DNA from: Symbiotaphrina buchneri
Taxonomy: Eukaryota; Ascomycota; Symbiotaphrinales; Symbiotaphrinaceae
DNA: 64,000 nucleotides
Assembly: GCA_001599915.1 (NCBI GenBank)
Contig: BCIG01000003.1
Coordinates: 496,001-560,000 of the forward strand
Direction: 5' to 3'
Shown here: positions 11,152 through 21,551 of the stretch, one piece after another
How the letters are laid out: every line of letters starts with the position of its first letter
Numbering within the stretch: position 1 is the first letter of the stretch
Program-made: the position numbers and the translations under genes
The notes under the pieces: model-generated
Database searches by the model: none
Seen by the model: the letters and a program-made list of their open reading frames with translations, nothing else
What the model was told of the DNA's origin: nothing

Positions 11152-13023
11152 ATGGTTCACCTTCGCAGCTGGACCCGCCGGCCGGGCCGACAGCCTACTT
11201 ACAGGGCATTGGCGTATTTGTTTCTGCTGTGCACTGCTGCTGTATCGACTTCAGCGCTTTCCTTTCCTCACATTGGAGGGCGGGGTAGACTGCACGGTTT
11301 TCTCGATTTACAGCAAACTGTGGCTGTCGAAGACGTGTCAACTCCGCTTCACTCCCTTTCTTCTGTGACAGATCACGATGGCAATCACAATAAATCTACC
11401 TTATTGGAGCTTGGAAGTGCATTGGAGGTCATGCAACTGCATTCCTTCGAACTCTGGCAGGGCACGTGGCCTGGTGCCATAGATTGGACGGCGGCTGTCA
11501 TGGGCACCTACGTATCTTCTACGCTTCATACCGTTTCAATCGCGTTGTCAAGCCTGGGCCCTTCTGCGGAGACTCCTTCATCTGTCAAGCTACCTCCGGA
11601 AAACTTCATAGACAAGTACTTCTCGCACCTGCAGGCGTTCTACTTTGGCGAAGACGCGTTTTCGCTTCGCACCCAAGCTTATGACGACATGCTATGGGTT
11701 GTCCTCGACTGGCTCGAGGCCATCAAGTTTATCAAAGCTCATTCTGGTTTCCTGCAGGAGTCACATCCTCGCCACGACATAGATGATCCTCCATACACCG
11801 ATGCGTGGCACGGCGAACAATGGATAGCCGCCTTTTCGCACCGAGCGCGAATATTCTACGATCTGGCCGCACGTGGTTGGGATACAAGTCTGTGTGGAGG
11901 TGGAATGATATGGAGTCCTTATTTGACTCCCTACAAGAACGCAATCACCAATGAGCTATACATTGCTGCGAGCATTAGCATGTACCTATATTTCCCTGGA
12001 GATGAAATCGAATCGCCTTTCTTCCCTCATAGCGGGCAGAAAGTTCATGACCGGGGCGGCCATTATCCAGGAGGCCCAAAGATTCCTCCGGCTAAACTGC
12101 ATGACCGAGCACATCTCCGGGCAGCGATTGAAGCTTATGAATGGCTTCGCAACAGCAACATGACAAACGACCAAGGTCTCTATACTGATGGCTTCCATGT
12201 TCGCCATCGATTCGGACAGCGGCCCGTCTGCGACGACAGAAACGAGATGGTGTACACATACAATCAAGGGGTGCTGTTGAGCGGTCTGCGTGGACTCTGG
12301 GATTCTACTGGAGGCGGTCGATATCTAAAGGATGGGCATACGTTGATTCGAAATGTGATGAAGGCCACTGGATGGAATGGTCCACCATTTGGTGATGGGT
12401 CCAATCATACTCTCACATGGAGTGGGCTTGGTCGGAACGGTACGCTGGAGGAGGACTGCGATGCGCAAGGCGACTGCAGTCAGAACGGACAGACCTTCAA
12501 AGGCATTTTCTTCCATCATCTGACACTGTTTTGCCAGCCATTGGCTGCACATTCGGAGCTTCCTCCTTGGGACAATGCGGATCCTGACGTCGAGGAGGTC
12601 GAGGCCCTTCATAAGCGCAGCTGCGCGGAATACGCTTCATGGGTTTCTCATAATGCTGAAGCTGCTCTTAGGACGAGAGATCGTGACGGTGTGTTCGGCA
12701 TGTGGTGGGGTGCTGAACCGCACAGACGCTCCGATGCCGTTGAAGAGCAAGGCAGAGTGATCCGTCCTGGAGCAGTAGACTATCGAAACCGAGGCGTGCC
12801 AAGCGAGTGGTTCACCGACGACGCATTACGACAGGACATTGTTCAGGGTCTGCGGTCACGCGGTCTTGGGATTGCAAGCACAGATAAGGCCAACGTGAAG
12901 GAAGAACCAGGCCCCAGGGATCCTAATTCCAGAGGCAGAGGCCGTACGGTGGAGACGCAGGGAGGTGGAGTTTCGGTATTACGGGCATTATGGGAGTTTG
13001 TGGACAGGGCAAGGGGACTCTGA
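11152..13023 (+). CDS. Secreted glycoside hydrolase family 76 (alpha-1,6-mannanase-like)
   Basis: GH76 enzymes and their Dfg5/Dcw1 relatives act on alpha-1,6-mannan, either hydrolysing it or handling GPI-mannan at the cell wall. It is a single exon of 623 residues. The ATG at 11152 gives a basic N-region followed by a hydrophobic core (ALAYLFLLCTAAVSTSA), a good secretion signal. The probable catalytic Asp-Asp pair is D178-D179 in YDDMLWVVLDWLEA. Further family landmarks are CGGGMIWSP, ITNELYIAASISMYL, GLYTDGFHVR and YTYNQGVLLSGLRGLW. No GPI-anchor-like hydrophobic tail is present, so it is probably soluble and extracellular, unlike Dfg5. N-glycosylation sequons (for example NHTLTWSG, NGTLEED) support secretion. 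The substrate is inferred from the family. Confidence 0.87.
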   Translation: MVHLRSWTRRPGRQPTYRALAYLFLLCTAAVSTSALSFPHIGGRGRLHGFLDLQQTVAVEDVSTPLHSLSSVTDHDGNHNKSTLLELGSALEVMQLHSFELWQGTWPGAIDWTAAVMGTYVSSTLHTVSIALSSLGPSAETPSSVKLPPENFIDKYFSHLQAFYFGEDAFSLRTQAYDDMLWVVLDWLEAIKFIKAHSGFLQESHPRHDIDDPPYTDAWHGEQWIAAFSHRARIFYDLAARGWDTSLCGGGMIWSPYLTPYKNAITNELYIAASISMYLYFPGDEIESPFFPHSGQKVHDRGGHYPGGPKIPPAKLHDRAHLRAAIEAYEWLRNSNMTNDQGLYTDGFHVRHRFGQRPVCDDRNEMVYTYNQGVLLSGLRGLWDSTGGGRYLKDGHTLIRNVMKATGWNGPPFGDGSNHTLTWSGLGRNGTLEEDCDAQGDCSQNGQTFKGIFFHHLTLFCQPLAAHSELPPWDNADPDVEEVEALHKRSCAEYASWVSHNAEAALRTRDRDGVFGMWWGAEPHRRSDAVEEQGRVIRPGAVDYRNRGVPSEWFTDDALRQDIVQGLRSRGLGIASTDKANVKEEPGPRDPNSRGRGRTVETQGGGVSVLRALWEFVDRARGL

Positions 13024-13691
13024 AGATGAGGCTGTTGTCTCTGTTTTCTAGCGATTGTAGCATACCCTTGATCAGCACCGTAGTATGAATAGAACGAACG
13101 AAGCTGTGACAGTGATGGAGGTCTACTGCACCTCGGTATGATGTGTTTCCAAGCCCCGACATTTACCCGTACGGAGCTGTGGAGATAGCGTTGGACGTGT
13201 TCAATCAGGGTTTAGCCAGGGGAAATTAGAGTTGAAGCCGGCGACTCCCGCAATCTCGGTCGAGGTTGCCCCACATCAGACAACACGAGACCCGTGAGAT
13301 GAGCCAAAGCGTAAACAATAAGACGTGAACCTAATATTAATCTCCCATTTCATTTGCTATTCCTCCTTCCTTCCACTCTTTACAATATCATTTTCTTTTG
13401 CCTTCTTCAGACACGCTATAAAGACGCTTATTATTTCGGTATCGCAAGGTGCTTTCCCTAGGCGGCAGGGTCCGCATGTCGCATTTCGAAGAGTAGATTG
13501 GTTGATCCAATGACATTCCACCATTGTATCACCACCAAGCACAGGAATGCAACCAGTTACCTGGTAGACAGAGTCTCGGAAAGTTGCCGCAAGGCCCGTG
13601 AGGTGCCAATTGGCCCATGGTAGAGCCTCATCAAAACGAGGAATTGGATCATACCGCTTGAGGACATGGTCATAGTGTTGCCAGATCGAGG
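13024..13691. other. Intergenic region, no gene seen
   Basis: These 668 bp hold the 3' flank of the GH76 gene and the promoter of the coiled-coil gene. There is pyrimidine-rich sequence around 13360-13400. No coding or RNA gene is supported. Confidence 0.4.
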
Positions 13692-16600
13692 ATGGATAGC
13701 GGGGGAGATCAGATCAATAATAGCTCCGCTGTTAACATTCCGGAAAGCTACGGCAGCTCCGAACATAATAATCACTTCTTGAAGCCGTCTTCTCTCTCTT
13801 CACAACAACCGACCTCATCTCCGGAAAGTCCTTCAGCAGAGACATCTAGAGGCCGTGGTTTTGAGCGTCAGACGCGCCTGTTGCAGTTGCGTACCACAGG
13901 CTTCCGCGCAACAGGATTATCACCAAGAAAGGTGACTCCACCGACCAACAACACCACATGGCAAACAAATAGCATTGTTAACGGCCATCGCCGGGACTGC
14001 TCTCCACCCTATAATCCGGAATTGGACGATATCTTTCACACAAGGAGGAATCCTAGTCCATTTCTAGGTATCCTCGAAGAGGTCAGCAATACCCAAAGGC
14101 TCCGCCGGCACTCCGGACGCATGGAGGGGGACGTGGAAATGACCGACCTCCATGGTACTAGCGACCGAGACCATGGAACGGTCAAAAGCTGGACGTCCGA
14201 GGCGGACAAGGAGAACTCGCGGCCTTCCATACGACGATCATCCGCCTTTGCTGACCAAAGCCTGTACGATTATATGCGGACAACAAGAGGCAAAGCACCC
14301 TTACAAGAAACATCCACGAGGGCTGCATCTTTACCAAAGCCGCCCCAGGCACGCCATGGCAGGTCTCCCAGTCTAGAGCTTGCAGAATACGTGGAGCATC
14401 TAGAATCACAGCTGGCTTCCTTGCAAGCACAGCTACAGTCTTTGACATCTCCCGCGAAAGTCAGGTCGCAGACTGCCAAACTGCAATCTTTGACCTCGGA
14501 GAACAAACTACTTCGTCAGGAACTGAGTGATTGGGAAGACAAGTTCGGCGAGCGCTTACGAGATGAAGTAAACCAACGTACGGAAGTGGAATTGGGTTTA
14601 AAGAGCAGAATCAGAGTGCTCGAACGAGATAATGAACGAAAAGACCGACGAATTGCACAACTAGAATGGGATCTGGAGGAAGCAGAACGAAGACCAAAAG
14701 ACCTTGATGCCATAAGGTTGGAGAACGCCACCTTGGAGAAGAGATTGGACGCCGTCACTCAGGCCCTGGCGCTATCACCAGCCCGGCCACCCCATTTGCG
14801 GCAACCGTCGTCCGTGTGTGACTTATCGGAGCATAAGCCTGAATCACCGTCTCTTTTCCAGCATGCTTCTAAAGCGGTTTCATCAATCGGGGCTAATATC
14901 GACCCCTCCGAGCGCATGTCCGGTCTCCCCACTCATATCGCGGATCCCATGAAAAGGGAGACCCCCAGAGGAGATTACTTCGCTGATCGACATCGAGATG
15001 AATGGAGGCACAGCAGATTATCATCCGATCTGAACTCCATGGCATCGGATTCTGGAGTATCAATGAGCACGTCATCCTACTTCCAGAGTCCTACATGTGT
15101 GAGCCCAGCTTTGCCTGAAGATGGGTGGAGCCCTAATCTTCATTCCATGCCTCTGTCACCCGGCAGGAGCGGAAATGCGAATCGTCGAAGAAGAATGCGA
15201 CGGTTCCCCTCTGGTTCCAGTCAGCTGAAGCCCCTGCTGTTACCAACGGCATCCTTCCAGGGGGTATCACCTACAGTCACTCATTTCATGGCTTCAGCAT
15301 CGTTCTCTCCTTCGTTTGACTGGCCTACTGTACATTCACCGGTCACTGTTCTGGAGCAGGCCTCCGAAGAACAGGCCGGCACGCCTCGAGCAGCGAGCAA
15401 GCCAGAGGATGAGAATAGGCAACAGCAAGAACAGCGTCAATCTCAGGCACCAAACAACAGACCACCCATGGATGATACTAAATCTCCGAGTGGAACCGAT
15501 GTCAACGAGTTTGAATCAGACGAAACACCTAGCCGGAATATGGAGCGCAGTCTCTTCCATGAGCTTCATGCCACAGATGAGATTGTACGACGAAGCAGCA
15601 TCAGCTCATCAGCTTGGCCGCGAACTCGGTACCCGCGCTCCCGCCAGAGTCTCCTCTATCAACCTCGGATTAATTCCAGATCCGTCAGTCAGCCACTTGT
15701 CCACTCACCCAGCGCTCTTCGCATGTCTCCTCCACCGACGCCAAGAGCCCTGCGTGTACCAGGCATCGTCTCCCATATCTTGCACAGCATCTTCATAGAC
15801 CTGTGGTTACACCCGCTCGAGATTGCTAGAGCAGTCATTCGCAATGGATTGGCGGCATGTACAGCGCTCCGGACGGAACTGGGCCGCTGGCTGATGGGCC
15901 TATTGCTTGGGCCCACTAGCCAGCAAGCCGGGAGGGTCAAACGGAGGAGGAGCCACAAGGACAAAGACCGGATCCGCTCTGTGTCCACGCCTGCCATCGC
16001 GATGCCCAGCAGCAGTGGAAGCAGCCAGGGAGCCAAGCATCACCGAGAGTACGTGCCTTCGCCCCTGTCACCCTGCGCCCCGCACCAGTCGCCAGCACCT
16101 GCACACTTATACACTCGCCCGCACACCCAGCGGGCCACATCACGAACCATAGCTGACGAGACCTGCGGGCCCGAAAAGACCATCACAGACGCACCCGCAC
16201 CGGCCGCGCCACAACAAGCGCCGGCGCCATCATCACCACCGGGCTCCGTCCGCCGCATCCTCGCTTCGAATGCCAACCGCCTCTCCCATTCATCCTGGCA
16301 CTCCATCTCCCACCCCTCCCTCAATCCCAGCTTTGGCGCAGCCTACGCCGCGGACGCCGCTTCCTCTAGCGCTGCGATCGGCAAGTCTCTCACACGCGTC
16401 CTCGATGACGACGCCGAGGGCAAGGAGCGCCATGTCGGGCACGGCGTCCACGCTGCCAGTGCGCGGGCAGCAGCAGGCTCGGCCGGATGTCCGCTCTGTG
16501 TCGGGCTGGACGCTTCTAAACTTGCCCTTCCCTTACATCATCGACTCGCCCTCTGGGTGAAGTTCACGGTGGCGGTGGTGCTGGTGGTTGGAGTCGCGTT

Positions 16601-16739
16601 GAGGTATGGGCCGGAGGCGTTGTTTGTGGATGGCGTGAGTGGTGCGGAGAGGGGACGGCGGAGGAGGCGGCGATTGAGAGGAGAGGAGACTGACGAAGGA
16701 ATGAAAGGGGATGTTGATACAAAGGAGAGAGACTGTTGA
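13692..16739 (+). CDS. Coiled-coil protein with C-terminal membrane segment, function unknown
   Basis: I do not recognise this 1015-residue single-exon protein. Residues 1-230 are low-complexity and Ser/Pro/Thr-rich, with SPRK and DKENSRP elements suggesting cell-cycle kinase sites. Residues of about 230-355 form a strong coiled coil (EYVEHLESQLASLQAQLQ, then KLLRQELSDWEDKF and similar heptads). A long disordered Ser/Pro-rich region follows. Near residue 970 is a single hydrophobic stretch (FTVAVVLVVGVALRYG), followed by a highly basic patch GRRRRRRLRG. This resembles a tail-anchored or nuclear-envelope-type scaffold, but that is inference. Another hydrophobic segment near residue 700 (IVSHILHSIFIDLWL) might be amphipathic. 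The start is the only ATG upstream of the conserved-looking part. Confidence 0.72.
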   Translation: MDSGGDQINNSSAVNIPESYGSSEHNNHFLKPSSLSSQQPTSSPESPSAETSRGRGFERQTRLLQLRTTGFRATGLSPRKVTPPTNNTTWQTNSIVNGHRRDCSPPYNPELDDIFHTRRNPSPFLGILEEVSNTQRLRRHSGRMEGDVEMTDLHGTSDRDHGTVKSWTSEADKENSRPSIRRSSAFADQSLYDYMRTTRGKAPLQETSTRAASLPKPPQARHGRSPSLELAEYVEHLESQLASLQAQLQSLTSPAKVRSQTAKLQSLTSENKLLRQELSDWEDKFGERLRDEVNQRTEVELGLKSRIRVLERDNERKDRRIAQLEWDLEEAERRPKDLDAIRLENATLEKRLDAVTQALALSPARPPHLRQPSSVCDLSEHKPESPSLFQHASKAVSSIGANIDPSERMSGLPTHIADPMKRETPRGDYFADRHRDEWRHSRLSSDLNSMASDSGVSMSTSSYFQSPTCVSPALPEDGWSPNLHSMPLSPGRSGNANRRRRMRRFPSGSSQLKPLLLPTASFQGVSPTVTHFMASASFSPSFDWPTVHSPVTVLEQASEEQAGTPRAASKPEDENRQQQEQRQSQAPNNRPPMDDTKSPSGTDVNEFESDETPSRNMERSLFHELHATDEIVRRSSISSSAWPRTRYPRSRQSLLYQPRINSRSVSQPLVHSPSALRMSPPPTPRALRVPGIVSHILHSIFIDLWLHPLEIARAVIRNGLAACTALRTELGRWLMGLLLGPTSQQAGRVKRRRSHKDKDRIRSVSTPAIAMPSSSGSSQGAKHHREYVPSPLSPCAPHQSPAPAHLYTRPHTQRATSRTIADETCGPEKTITDAPAPAAPQQAPAPSSPPGSVRRILASNANRLSHSSWHSISHPSLNPSFGAAYAADAASSSAAIGKSLTRVLDDDAEGKERHVGHGVHAASARAAAGSAGCPLCVGLDASKLALPLHHRLALWVKFTVAVVLVVGVALRYGPEALFVDGVSGAERGRRRRRRLRGEETDEGMKGDVDTKERDC

Positions 16740-17246
16740 TAATCATAGAAGAGAGTGGGCGCACGATAGAAGGGAGAGTGCGCCGGGACACATAATGATA
16801 CCCAGAACGGTTAGATGAGGATTGTTGGCATAGCATGGATTCACGGCCGTACATAATACATCTTGTTTGCTTGATCAAGCTGCTTTGCGTATTTTGTCTC
16901 ATAATAAGATTGGCGTAAAGTGTGACCCTGCCTATCCAAGTTACCATGCACGCTGATATGCCTGAATTTTCCCATTGTAAGCCCAGATTTGTGGTTTCAC
17001 TGTGGTACATTAGTCCCAATGCCCTCATACTATAGAGGAGCAACATACCTTTTTGAAGATGATTACACGTGCCGACATGCGCTTGCAAGCCGGCATGATA
17101 GCGCATGTCGGCACGATTCCGCATCCAGACACGATGCACTCCCGGTCTCTCTCCGCAGCCTGGCTTTGGCGTCAAGCATACCACCCCCACCAACACCAGT
17201 TGCCCTCAGTCCTCGTGCTATCAAGAGCGCTCAACGACCGCATCCT
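16740..17246. other. Convergent 3' intergenic region containing a 15-bp inverted repeat
   Basis: This is 507 bp between the converging coiled-coil gene (+) and Y14 (-). It contains the strong hairpin listed separately and no supportable gene. Confidence 0.5.
17068..17115. repeat. Perfect inverted repeat, 15-bp arms, 18-nt loop
   Basis: The left arm 17068-17082 (CGTGCCGACATGCGC) is perfectly complementary to the right arm 17101-17115 (GCGCATGTCGGCACG). The 18-nt loop itself contains GCCGGCATG, a variant of the arm. It lies in the 3' gap between two converging genes, so it could fold at the end of either transcript or be a relic of a small inverted-repeat element. Confidence 0.85.
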
Positions 17247-17817
17247 TCAATCCTCCTCTATCTTCGCGTCTCCATCCCGGTCACCATCCGCCGCTCCCGG
17301 ACTCCGACTCCGATTCCTGTTCCCCCTCTGCGGCGCACCACCACGCCTCTCACGGTTCTGCTGCGGGCCGCCCTTGGTTGGTGGAGGACGCACAAAGGCG
17401 AAGTCGACGGCGATGGTCTGGTCGAGGAGTTTGGTGCCGTGAGCGCCGTCGATGGCCGCGCGGGCTTCGGCGAGAGTGGGGTATTCGATGAGGACGTAGC
17501 CCTATAATGCACATCGAGTTAGCGCACAGTGGTCTCTGGGATGGATAAGGCGCTGGGGACTGGGTATGTAGGCGTACCTTGACGTAACCAGTCCGACGGT
17601 CCAGGTTCATGTGCAGGTTCTTGATCTCGCCGTACTCGCCGAATAGATCTGTCAGGTCCTCCTCGGACGCTTCTTCGTGCACGTTGGTCACGACGATGAT
17701 CCAACCCTCGATGGAGCGCACGGCGACGGCGCCATCACGGGTGCGGGTGTCACTGCTGCCGTGTGATGCGTTGCCATTGGAGGCAGATGTCGTGTCGACG
17801 TCCATGGTGTCGGCCAT
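17247..17817 (-). CDS. Exon-junction-complex RNA-binding protein Y14 (RBM8A)
   Basis: Y14 pairs with Mago to form the core of the exon junction complex on spliced mRNA. Two exons, 17578-17817 and 17247-17501, join across a 76 nt intron to give 164 residues, typical for Y14. The RRM spans about residues 38-120: RNP2-like [21 protein letters not shown], then [18 protein letters not shown] at the splice, then [20 protein letters not shown] (RNP1). The C-terminal tail is Arg/Gly/Ser-rich (RNRSRSPG), as in metazoan Y14. The start MADTMDVD at 17817 follows the family; an upstream in-frame extension is Ser/Pro-rich and unlikely to be translated. Confidence 0.92.
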
Positions 17818-18463
17818 GGTGGGCAAGGTGCGGGGAAGTGGAAGGAGAGAATGAGAGTGAAACGCCGAACTGCACGTCACTGGTGCCTGCCGTGCGGTTG
17901 AGATGTGTTGTCGGGTTGCGGGGATTGACGTGCGTGGGCTTGTGCAGTGTCTGGATGGAGAGGCAGCTTCGCGATGCGATGTTTGTCGGAGGCCTTGCTG
18001 CTTTGCTTGCATGGAGGTACTTTTCCGCTCGTAGCTTTTGGCTCGGCGATGAAGTACCGAGCGGATGTACTTGCTTTCCCCACCAAATTACTGTCGGTGA
18101 TCAAGTATCTTAACCACCACCCGTGAAGCACCGCCAACCAATAGGCAAATAGGTTGAAAAGAAGCCGTCGCGTGCCACTGAACCCTTTCGAGTCGTTCGG
18201 GATGATCTCTGAGTGATTTACAGCCAATAATGAAGCTCCATCGAGTTCGTGAAGGTCAAATCCTCTCTTTACATCTTCGAGTTCTTTGAGATGCAGCGAT
18301 GACTCAATGCCCCATGCCCTTTCTCCCAATAATTTACTTCGTATATCTGGAGATATTCTATTTACTGAAATGCATGCGGCTTCCTTTTGACTTTGTATTA
18401 TCAATTGGCAAATTACCTCTTATTTCATCACTCTTCTCACCGCTACTTTGAATTTCCTTTACC
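17818..18463. promoter_or_regulatory. Divergent promoter region, Y14 / MFS transporter
   Basis: A 646 bp gap between two divergent starts. I see no recognisable operator or TATA box, and nothing else to annotate. Confidence 0.35.
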
Positions 18464-19896
18464 ATGGACTCGGACATTGAGCTGCGAGATATCCCCTCGC
18501 CGAGGCAGGTCTCCAGCCCCAGCGAGCGCTCAATCCCTAATGATATGGCTGAGGAGGCTCGAATCCCTCCAATGGACTCAGGAAAGGCAGCGAGCGTACT
18601 TAGCTTTGGCCGCCTGCTCCTTCATACAGACCCCGGTGTGGGGTAAGCAGCACTAATGACAGGATTCTCCCGTATATTAACAGTCTCAGGCTTTTCCCTG
18701 GCATTTGGAGTGCTGCAGGACTACTACACGGCGCAGAACATTTTCAAAGGAAATGTCTCCAGCATTGCTAGCATTGGGACATCGGCCACTGTATGTCTGA
18801 GCTTTTCCAGCACGAGGCATCCTAACGTATACTCAAGGGCGTTCTTTACCTCTCCTCGCCAATCCTGTTCACCCTTCTGAGCGCCTGGCCTTGGCTTTTA
18901 TCCTGGTTCACTCCAATTGGCCTCATCTTGACATCTGTCAGCTTAGTTGCCTCGGCTTTTGCAACGCAGATCTGGCAAGCAATTCTGACGCAAGGCATAC
19001 TCCTTCCCATCAGCACGGCGCTCCTGTTCGCACCCACAACCTTGGCCTTGGATTCCTGGTTTCAGACCCGCAAAGGCCTCGCATACGGCGTTATGTGGGC
19101 CGGCAAATCCATCGCTGGAGTCGCCATGCCTTGGATTATCCAGGCCTCTCTCTCGCGCTTCAGCTTCCGCCCCACATTTATCGGCTGGGGCCTACTGACG
19201 CTGCTCGCCAGCGCGCCCGTCCTTCCCTTTCTGAAGCCACGGCCCGACCCAGCCGCTGATGCTGGGCGTCAACACATCGACACGGGTTTCCTCCGGCTGC
19301 ATACCTTCTGGATGCTCCAAGCGGGTAACATAGCGCAGTCTCTGGGCTACTTCCTGCCCTACACGTATCTCGCTTCGTACGCTTCAGCGCTACATCTCCC
19401 GCCCATGGCTGGGCCATTGCTCCTCTCGCTCATCAACGTCACGTCCGTACCCGGCGGGATAGTCGTCGGGCTGCTGAACGACCGCATACCCGCAACCACA
19501 GCGATCTTGCTGTCCGCTCTCGGCTCAGCCGCAGCAGTCTTCCTGCTGTGGGGTCTGGCAAAGCAGCTGGCCGTGCTGACGCTGTTTGCTCTCATGTACG
19601 GCTTCTTCGCCGGCGGCTTCAGTTCCACGTGGTCTGGTGTCGTGAGCGAATTGAAGAGGGAGAGCCCGGCTATGCAGACGGGACTGGTATTTGGGCTGCT
19701 GGCGGGCGCGAGGGGCGTGGGAAATGTTGTTAGTGGCCCTTTGAGTGGAGTTCTGATTGAGACGGGCTGGGCGGGGACAGGGAAGGAGCAGTGGGGTTAT
19801 GGGACAGAGTATGGACCATTGATTTTATTCACCGGTGCGACGGCGTTGGCGGGAGCTTGGGGGTGGGTGTGGAGATGGGCCAGTAGAGTTGTATGA
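18464..19896 (+). CDS. MFS monocarboxylate-type transporter, apparent frameshift in exon 1
   Basis: A major facilitator of the fungal monocarboxylate porter (MCH/riboflavin-like) type. Exons are 18464-18642, 18690-18790 and 18838-19896. The first helix spans the first splice (PVWG-FSLAFGVLQDYY), followed by GVLYLSSPILFTLLSAWPW, AFATQIWQAILTQG, WFQTRKGLAYGVMWAGKS, and a second bundle ending ALAGAWGWVWRWASRVV. Exon 1 is not in a single frame: it begins MDSDIELRDIPSPR...IPPMDSGK and then continues in the next frame as RAYLALAACSFIQTPVWG. One surplus base at about 18583-18592 explains this; removing it makes all exons sum to 445 codons. It could be a genuine lesion or a base-call error. The substrate is unknown. 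No biosynthetic genes are adjacent. Confidence 0.78.
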
Positions 19897-20119
19897 GGTG
19901 ATTACCTTAGAACCTCAAGTGAAAGGCTAGTATGGCCTACATCATACAGTATGGTAAGTCCAGTTAACTAGTTGCCGTAGCACGTCACAATGGCCAATTG
20001 AACAGTGCCATTTTATTATTTGATGTTCGTATTTAATTTTCGGACTGGAAACCAGCCACAGCAGCCCTTAATCGGCGTTTCATTTCGTCGTAACCGGTCC
20101 CAGTTTCTTTGCACAATCC

Positions 20120-20554
20120 CTACGACAGCTCCTCCCTCACCGAGCCAACAGGCGGGATCCTGCTACCACTGATTCCCTCATCGTCAAGACCAGGGTTCTT
20201 GGCCGTGCTCTCGCCAGCCTTGCCCTCGAGCGGCTCGATCTTGGCCCCCTCGACCGTCTCGTCCTTGCCTACCGAGCCGGAATGGTCCGTAGGTGCAGGG
20301 TGCTGGTATTGGCCTTTTCAAATAATGTCAGCTACTAGTCAGCTCCTAAATGCCGTCAGGGGGAAACGGAAAGTGAGGAACCGCATACCTTTTCCACCGA
20401 CGGGGTCGATCCTGGATTGATCGATGTTCCGGTCTGTGCCGACCACGCCGCGGGAGGATTGGTCGTGCGGCACGTTGGCCTTGACCTCGGAGGCGAGAGG
20501 GTCGATCTTGCTGGCGGAGATCTTCTCGTCGGAACCTGATGCGCCGGTAGACAT
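20120..20554 (-). CDS. Small hydrophilic fungal protein, function unknown
   Basis: Two exons, 20389-20554 and 20314-side acceptor 20120-20313, encode 119 residues. The 75 nt intron has a GTATGC donor and AAAAG acceptor. The protein is polar and without membrane segments. A short motif recurs imperfectly: SASKIDPLASE, DQSRIDPVGGKG, EGAKIEPLEGKAGE and SGSRIPPVGSV, that is [S/A]-x-[R/K]-I-[D/E/P]-P-[L/V]-x about every 25-30 residues. This looks like a small repeat protein of low complexity, perhaps stress-related, but I do not know the family. Start ATG at 20554; stop TAG at 20120-20122. Confidence 0.65.
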
Positions 20555-21551
20555 TGTGCTGGGATATTATTTGAGCTTAGAGAGAAAGTGTCGTGTGACG
20601 AGGTTGTCTTCGGTATGAAAAAGGTTTTTGAAGCTTCTAATGAGTCTTCAAAGCGGGGTTGTAGATTGCGATATTCAGCAATTGATATAGTCCATACAGT
20701 AGACCGTGAGGTGAATGAGATTGAAATCAAGACAGCTTGTTTGATTGAGAGTACGAAAAGAAAGAAAGGAAGCAAGTGAATTGTCACCTTTTCTTGTACC
20801 CCTCCCCTGCTGTCCCTGTCTCGTCAAGGGTGTGAGGCAAGCTCTTTGCCCCCCGGACAATGTGATGTCATGTCAACATCAAGTGCGGACCTATCGCCAT
20901 CCACAGATGGAACGAACGGGAAGGTACTTTGCGCATCGCTCTCCCGCGCCTAGAAAGCAGGGTACATCGACCCTGATCGAATCTTGCTGCCATCTTGGAC
21001 GATCGTGCCTTTTCCTGATGGGTACGGAGTACGAAACTTCGTATGTGGTAGTTAACTGGAGTGGAGATGGTCTTGGTGGCCAAGACTCCAAGAGTCACCG
21101 TTGACAGTTTATTGTGCTGCTAAACCCCAATGGGTCACGTGCTGGATATATACAGCAACCGGGGCGGGCAAGGGGAAATAGGGGCTAGGGGGTCGAGATG
21201 AACGTTGTATTTAATCTGAGGATGTTCCTGCTATTCCTTCCACAGGGATATTTCATGTGCAACTCATCGTTTAATACTCAGCTCTGTTGTGTTATACCAG
21301 CCCTTTCCGATCTGGAACAGCATTTCCTTTCTTGCGTCATCACGATATTTCCAGACCAGAAATAGCTGCGGTGGTCGGTGTATAGTTGTGTCTTCAGTCT
21401 ATTCTCAAACAAATAATATATACATTCTGAACATAGTCCACTGGACCCTGAAGAAAGGTCTGGAGCTGTATGGCTTGTAGACCAACAACCAATGACGGGA
21501 CTTTTTGCTTCTATTTACATATAGCACCTCTGTTCTGAGAGACCGCCTGTT
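20555..21551. other. Intergenic region with CACGTG box and TACGGAGTAC word
   Basis: About 1 kb lies between the start of the small protein gene and the 3' end of the cytosine deaminase gene. It contains a CACGTG E-box-type motif at 21136-21141 followed by a TATA-like GGATATATAC, and a TACGGAGTAC palindromic word near 21022. No coding region is supportable. Confidence 0.4.

Noticed and set aside
21515-21551. Longer unspliced C-terminus for the cytosine deaminase
   Set aside because: Reading through past NPELW gives a non-family tail; a GTATGC donor and ATAG acceptor give a normal-length protein instead, though this is not certain.
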